The notes beneath the pieces were generated by a model that saw only the letters and a list, made by a program, of their open reading frames with translations, was not told the origin of the DNA and did not search any database. Made by a program: the position numbers and the translations under genes. Positions 7,192-9,720 of a DNA stretch of 9,720 nucleotides are shown here, piece by piece. Where the stretch lies: contig JAFGOJ010000486.1 in the NCBI GenBank assembly GCA_016926575.1, positions 1 to 9,720 of the forward strand, given 5' to 3'. How positions within the stretch are numbered: position 1 is the first letter of the stretch; every line of letters begins with the position of its first letter. The DNA is from Anaerolineae bacterium. GTDB lineage: Bacteria > Chloroflexota > Anaerolineae > B4-G1 > DUEL01.

Positions 7192-7392
7192 ATGCCAATC
7201 TACGAGTATCGGTGCGAACAGTGCGGCGAGCGGTTCGAGAAACTCGTGCGCGGATTCTCGGGCGAGGCGGGTCTGACCTGCCCGCGCTGCGGCAGCGATA
7301 ACGTCAAAAAGGCGGTCTCGCTCTTCGGGTTGGGCGGCGGTGGTGGCCGCGCGTCGGACTCCGGGTCTTCTTGTGGCCCGACCTCTCTCTGA
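7192..7392 (+). CDS. FmdB-type zinc-ribbon protein
   Basis: This encodes a 66-residue protein. MPIYEYRCEQCGERFEK is the hallmark start of the FmdB/CxxC_CxxC_SSSS putative regulatory family. C8-x2-C11 and C30-x2-C33 would bind one zinc. Residues 46-63 form a Gly/Ser-rich flexible tail with a lone C61 in SSCGPTSL, as the family often shows. The ATG at 7192 follows AGGAGGTG (7178-7185) at ideal spacing; a GTG at 7183 overlaps that site and is rejected. The family is named after a gene near formamidase in Methylophilus and its biochemical role is not settled, so a regulator or thiol/metal-binding accessory is as far as I would go. Being first in the operon, it is the gene closest to the operator. 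Confidence 0.9.
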   Translation: MPIYEYRCEQCGERFEKLVRGFSGEAGLTCPRCGSDNVKKAVSLFGLGGGGGRASDSGSSCGPTSL

Positions 7393-7404
7393 GGGGTCTC
7401 TTAA

Positions 7405-7421
7405 GAGAGCCGGCGGCTCTC
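7405..7421 (+). other. Hairpin in the zinc-ribbon/repressor intergenic gap
   Basis: GAGAGCC (7405-7411) pairs with GGCTCTC (7415-7421) around a 3-nt loop, just before the ribosome site of the next gene (GAGGAGG, 7424-7430). A second perfect palindrome, TCTCTTAAGAGA (7397-7408), shares bases with its left arm, so the two cannot form together. No T-run follows. It may affect processing or initiation for the repressor gene; the role is inferred. Confidence 0.5.
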
Positions 7422-7438
7422 ACGAGGAGGGGGGGGAA

Positions 7439-7705
7439 ATGGGGGTTCAGGATCCGGAGGTGAGGAACGACCTTCTGCGCCGCCTGCGGCGCATCGAGGG
7501 CCAGACCCGCGGCGTGGCGCGTATGATCGAAGAAGGCCGCGACTGCCAGGACGTGCTCCAGCAGTTGTCTGCCATCCGCGCCGCCGTGCACAAAACGAGC
7601 GTCGAGTTGATGCGTTCCTTTGCCTTCGAGTGCATTCAAACCTCAGAGGAAGCTCCCCAGGAAGTGGTCGACGCGTTGATCAAAGCACTTTCACGTGTTG
7701 TGTAA
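7439..7705 (+). CDS. CsoR-family (DUF156) transcriptional repressor, CstR-like thiol sensor
   Basis: This encodes an 88-residue all-helical repressor, a normal length for the family. RRLRRIEGQTRGVARMIEEG (14-33) is the DUF156 helix-1 signature and DCQDVLQQLSAIRAA follows. The conserved cysteines fall at C36 and C65, the same numbers as in Mycobacterium CsoR. Residue 61, His in copper-sensing CsoR and needed with the two Cys to bind Cu(I), is Phe here. The EEGRDCQDVLQQLSA stretch is close to Staphylococcus CstR (EEGKDCKDVITQISA), which senses persulfides by linking its two Cys. I therefore infer a persulfide, polysulfide or other thiol-reactive sensor rather than a copper sensor. The ATG at 7439 follows AGGAGG at 8-nt spacing. 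It probably represses its own operon through the dyad at 7151-7169. The family call is very firm; the inducer is inferred. Confidence 0.93.
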   Translation: MGVQDPEVRNDLLRRLRRIEGQTRGVARMIEEGRDCQDVLQQLSAIRAAVHKTSVELMRSFAFECIQTSEEAPQEVVDALIKALSRVV

Positions 7706-7731
7706 ATTTTTACTTATGGAGGAATGGAACA

Positions 7732-8385
7732 ATGCCTATACTGGACGATGACGTCCGAGCGGAAGTCGAAAAGTTTTTGGAACAGGTCGAGAAGCCGGTC
7801 AAGCTGGTGGTCTTTACGCAGGAGTTCGAGTGCGATTATTGCCTTGAAACCCGCAGTCTGGTGGAGGAGGTCGCCGAGCTTTCTGAGCACCTGACCGCTG
7901 AAGTTTACGATTTCGTCGCGGATGAAGCCAAAGCCGAGGAGTTGGGCATCGACAAGATCCCGGCTATCGCCATTATCGGAGAGCAGGACTACGGAGTGCG
8001 CTTCTACGGCATCCCCTCGGGTTACGAGTTCTCCTCTTTTCTGCACACGATTCACCTGGTCTCTGAGGGGAAGTCCGAACTGAGCGACGCGGCGTTGGCG
8101 GCGCTGGCGGAACTGACCGAACCGGTTCACATGCAAGTCTTCGTCACCCCGACGTGTCCGTACTGCCCGCAGGCGGTGGTGCTGGCTCACCAGATGGCCA
8201 TCGCCAGCCCGATGGTGCGCGGCGATATGGTCGAGGCGATGGAGTTTCCCCAGCTCTCGGTCAAGTACCAGGTGATGGGCGTGCCGCGCACGGTGATCAA
8301 CGAGACGGTGCACATCGAGGGGGCGGCCCCCGAGTCGATGGTGTTGGCGAAGGTGCAGGAGGCGCTCACCGGCGCTGCCGGGTAG
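7732..8385 (+). CDS. Protein disulfide oxidoreductase (PDO), tandem thioredoxin folds
   Basis: This encodes a 217-residue cytoplasmic protein with two thioredoxin/glutaredoxin-like domains. The N-terminal unit (about 1-115) has the active site C34-D-Y-C37 and a cis-Pro candidate at P77 (KIPAI). The C-terminal unit (about 120-217) has C142-P-Y-C145 and a GVPRT cis-Pro loop. Size and layout match PDO/'glutaredoxin-like domain' proteins of hyperthermophiles such as Pyrococcus, where both CxxC pairs sit at nearly the same positions. Such proteins exchange or reduce disulfides and are commonly recycled by a thioredoxin reductase, here encoded 87 bp downstream. No signal peptide is present. The ATG at 7732 has GGAGGA (7718-7723) 8 nt upstream. 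Given the sensor next to it, reduction of protein disulfides or persulfides under sulfur stress is a reasonable inference. Confidence 0.92.
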   Translation: MPILDDDVRAEVEKFLEQVEKPVKLVVFTQEFECDYCLETRSLVEEVAELSEHLTAEVYDFVADEAKAEELGIDKIPAIAIIGEQDYGVRFYGIPSGYEFSSFLHTIHLVSEGKSELSDAALAALAELTEPVHMQVFVTPTCPYCPQAVVLAHQMAIASPMVRGDMVEAMEFPQLSVKYQVMGVPRTVINETVHIEGAAPESMVLAKVQEALTGAAG

Positions 8386-8404
8386 CGCGTTAGACATCGG
8401 CTCC

Positions 8405-8442
8405 GTCGAGGCGAGGGCGCTTGTGGCGCTCCACGCCTCGAC
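8405..8442 (+). other. Long hairpin between the PDO and thioredoxin reductase genes
   Basis: GTCGAGGCG (8405-8413) pairs perfectly with CGCCTCGAC (8434-8442). Inside, after an A/A mismatch, GG (8415-8416) pairs with CC (8431-8432) and GCGC (8417-8420) with GCGC (8426-8429), with one bulged T and a 5-nt loop. Only four T occur shortly after (8450-8454 region), so it is a weak terminator at best. An mRNA-stability, processing or partial-termination element is more likely. Confidence 0.6.
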
Positions 8443-8472
8443 ACGGGCTATTTTGCTGAGGAGTACCTCAAT

Positions 8473-9516
8473 ATGCTCGATTTCAAGTTGTCCAAGCCTA
8501 CAGCGGAACCCGAACCGGCGGAGACGTTTCACATTCCGGAACCGGCCGATGGCATCTACGATCTGATCATCCTGGGCGGCGGGCCGTCGGGAATGACGGC
8601 GGCGATCTACGCCGGGCGGGCGGCGATCAAGACACTCGTGCTGGCCGGGTCGATGCCCGGCGGGCAGATGTCGAACACGGATACGGTGGAGAACTTCCCC
8701 GGCTTTCCCGACAGTGTCAAAGGGGCTGAGTTGGCGATGTTGTTCCAGCGCCAGGCGGAGCGCTTCGGCGCGCGGTTTGCGTTGGAAACCGTAACGGCGG
8801 TCGACTTCTCCAAGCGCCCCTTCACCATCCGCACCGATATGCGGGAGTACAAGGCCCGCACGGTGATCGTCGCCACGGGCGCGGTCCCGAGGCTGATGGG
8901 CGTGCCGGGCGAAAAGACGTTCTTCGGACGCGGCGTCTCGACCTGCGCCACCTGCGACGCCTTCTTCTACCGTGGCAAAAAGGTCGTGGTGGTCGGCGGT
9001 GGAGATAGCGCGCTCGACGAGGGCATCGTGCTCACCCGCTTTGCCGATCAGGTCACCATCATCCACCGCCGGGACGAGCTGCGCGCGACGAAGATCTACC
9101 AGGAGCGCGCCAAGGCTAACCCTAAGATCAACTTTATGCTCGATTCCGTGGTGGACGAGGTGCTGGGCGACAAGACCGTGACCGGCGTGCGCGTGCGCAA
9201 CGTCAAGACCGGAGAGACCACGGTGGTCGACACGGATGGTGTCTTCGTCTACATCGGCATGATCCCCAAGACGGAGATGTTCAAGGGGCAGTTGGAACTG
9301 GATGAATGGGGCTACATCAGTTCCGACGAGAACCAAAATACTTGCGTGCCTGGGGTGTTCGTCTCCGGTGACGTGCAGGACCCGTACTACCGCCAAGTGG
9401 TCGTCGCGGCGGGCACGGGCGCAATCGCCGCGATGGAGGCGGAGAAGTTCCTGGGTGAGTACCCTGAACTGGACGGGCCTGAGCAACTGCTGTATTGCCC
9501 CGATCCTGAGAAGTGA
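8473..9516 (+). CDS. trxB: Thioredoxin reductase (NADPH), low-molecular-weight type
   Basis: This encodes a 347-residue flavoprotein that passes electrons from NADPH through FAD and a redox disulfide to a thioredoxin-like partner, most likely the adjacent PDO. The FAD motif GGGPSG is at 35-40, the active site C158-A-T-C161 sits in VSTCATCDAFFY, the NADPH Rossmann motif GGGDSA is at 175-180, and HRRDELRA (198-205) supplies the arginines that favour NADPH over NADH. The second FAD motif VSGDVQDPYYRQV and the AGTG helix close the core, matching the E. coli enzyme closely. It carries a ~20-residue Pro/Glu-rich N-terminal extension and a short C-terminal tail with an extra Cys (LLYCPDPEK). ATG 8473 follows GAGGAG (8458-8463). 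NADPH motifs are intact, which argues against a ferredoxin-dependent variant despite the ferredoxin gene that follows. Confidence 0.95.
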   Translation: MLDFKLSKPTAEPEPAETFHIPEPADGIYDLIILGGGPSGMTAAIYAGRAAIKTLVLAGSMPGGQMSNTDTVENFPGFPDSVKGAELAMLFQRQAERFGARFALETVTAVDFSKRPFTIRTDMREYKARTVIVATGAVPRLMGVPGEKTFFGRGVSTCATCDAFFYRGKKVVVVGGGDSALDEGIVLTRFADQVTIIHRRDELRATKIYQERAKANPKINFMLDSVVDEVLGDKTVTGVRVRNVKTGETTVVDTDGVFVYIGMIPKTEMFKGQLELDEWGYISSDENQNTCVPGVFVSGDVQDPYYRQVVVAAGTGAIAAMEAEKFLGEYPELDGPEQLLYCPDPEK

Positions 9517-9523
9517 GCGCGAG

Positions 9524-9720
9524 ATGCCCGATCACCCGCTGCCTCCCAAAATCCCGGTCGTCGACGACAGCAAGTGCCAGGCCTGCCGTGTGTGCGAGGC
9601 ACGCAAGGTCTGCCCGGTGAAGGCGCTCGTCACCATCGACCCTGGCGAGCCGCCGTTCGTGGATGGCAATCGGTGCTACGGATGCCTCATCTGTGTGCCA
9701 GCTTGCCCGTTCGGGGCGAT
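9524..9720 (+). CDS. Ferredoxin-like 4Fe-4S protein, 3' end outside the window
   Basis: The first 65 residues are visible; the gene runs off the window. Two Fe-S motifs occur. The second, C51-x2-C54-x2-C57-x3-C61-P, is a canonical 4Fe-4S set. The first, C18-x2-C21-x2-C24-x5-C30-P, has five rather than three residues before the last Cys, an unusual spacing. An acidic/proline linker (36-50) lies between them. There is no signal peptide, so a cytoplasmic electron carrier or the Fe-S head of a larger enzyme are both possible. The ATG at 9524 lies 7 nt after the thioredoxin reductase stop with only a weak GAG ribosome site, which suggests translational coupling and shared redox function. Partner and full length cannot be judged here. 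Confidence 0.85.
   Translation, partial: MPDHPLPPKIPVVDDSKCQACRVCEARKVCPVKALVTIDPGEPPFVDGNRCYGCLICVPACPFGA

Noticed and set aside
7439..7705. Copper-sensing CsoR assignment
   Set aside because: The His ligand expected at residue 61 is Phe, and no copper ATPase or copper chaperone gene is visible nearby.
7714..9486. 590-codon open frame on the minus strand opposite PDO and thioredoxin reductase
   Set aside because: Its product is His/Arg-rich with no recognisable domain and mirrors two clearly functional + strand genes; it is a GC-rich antisense shadow.

Overview
The window is GC-rich, densely coded and read entirely from the + strand. I infer a member of the Chloroflexota (Anaerolineae-like), probably thermophilic. 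The basis is a secreted FG-GAP protein ending in a YLPLV-type tail, a two-domain protein disulfide oxidoreductase (PDO) typical of thermophiles, and coupled glycosyltransferase genes of a style common in that phylum. No rRNA, tRNA or marker gene confirms this.

Region 1 (1-132) is a non-coding leader packed with short perfect inverted repeats, probably an interspersed hairpin repeat. It runs almost up to the Shine-Dalgarno site of the first gene.

Region 2 (133-4985) is a tightly coupled four-gene polysaccharide cluster. It holds a small coiled-coil protein, two GT-B family 4 glycosyltransferases and a large polytopic membrane protein with a soluble C-terminal domain. Every junction overlaps (ATGA, 8 bp, ATGA), so the products are probably made together for cell-surface glycan assembly.

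Region 3 (4986-7109) is a separate transcription unit. An AT-rich gap with an extended -10 promoter precedes a secreted protein with eight FG-GAP/calcium-loop repeats, a likely beta-propeller. It closes with a strong intrinsic terminator.

Region 4 (7110-9720, running off the end) is the most interesting part: a redox operon. A near-consensus promoter (TTGACA, 17 bp, TATACT) is overlapped by an inverted repeat of the kind bound by CsoR/CstR repressors. Then come an FmdB-type zinc ribbon, a CsoR-family repressor, a PDO with two CxxC sites, an NADPH thioredoxin reductase, and the start of a two-cluster ferredoxin-like protein. The repressor keeps both conserved cysteines (C36, C65) but has Phe61 in place of the copper-ligating His. 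This points to a CstR-like persulfide or thiol sensor that autoregulates a disulfide/persulfide-reducing system. That functional reading is inference; the gene identities are well supported.
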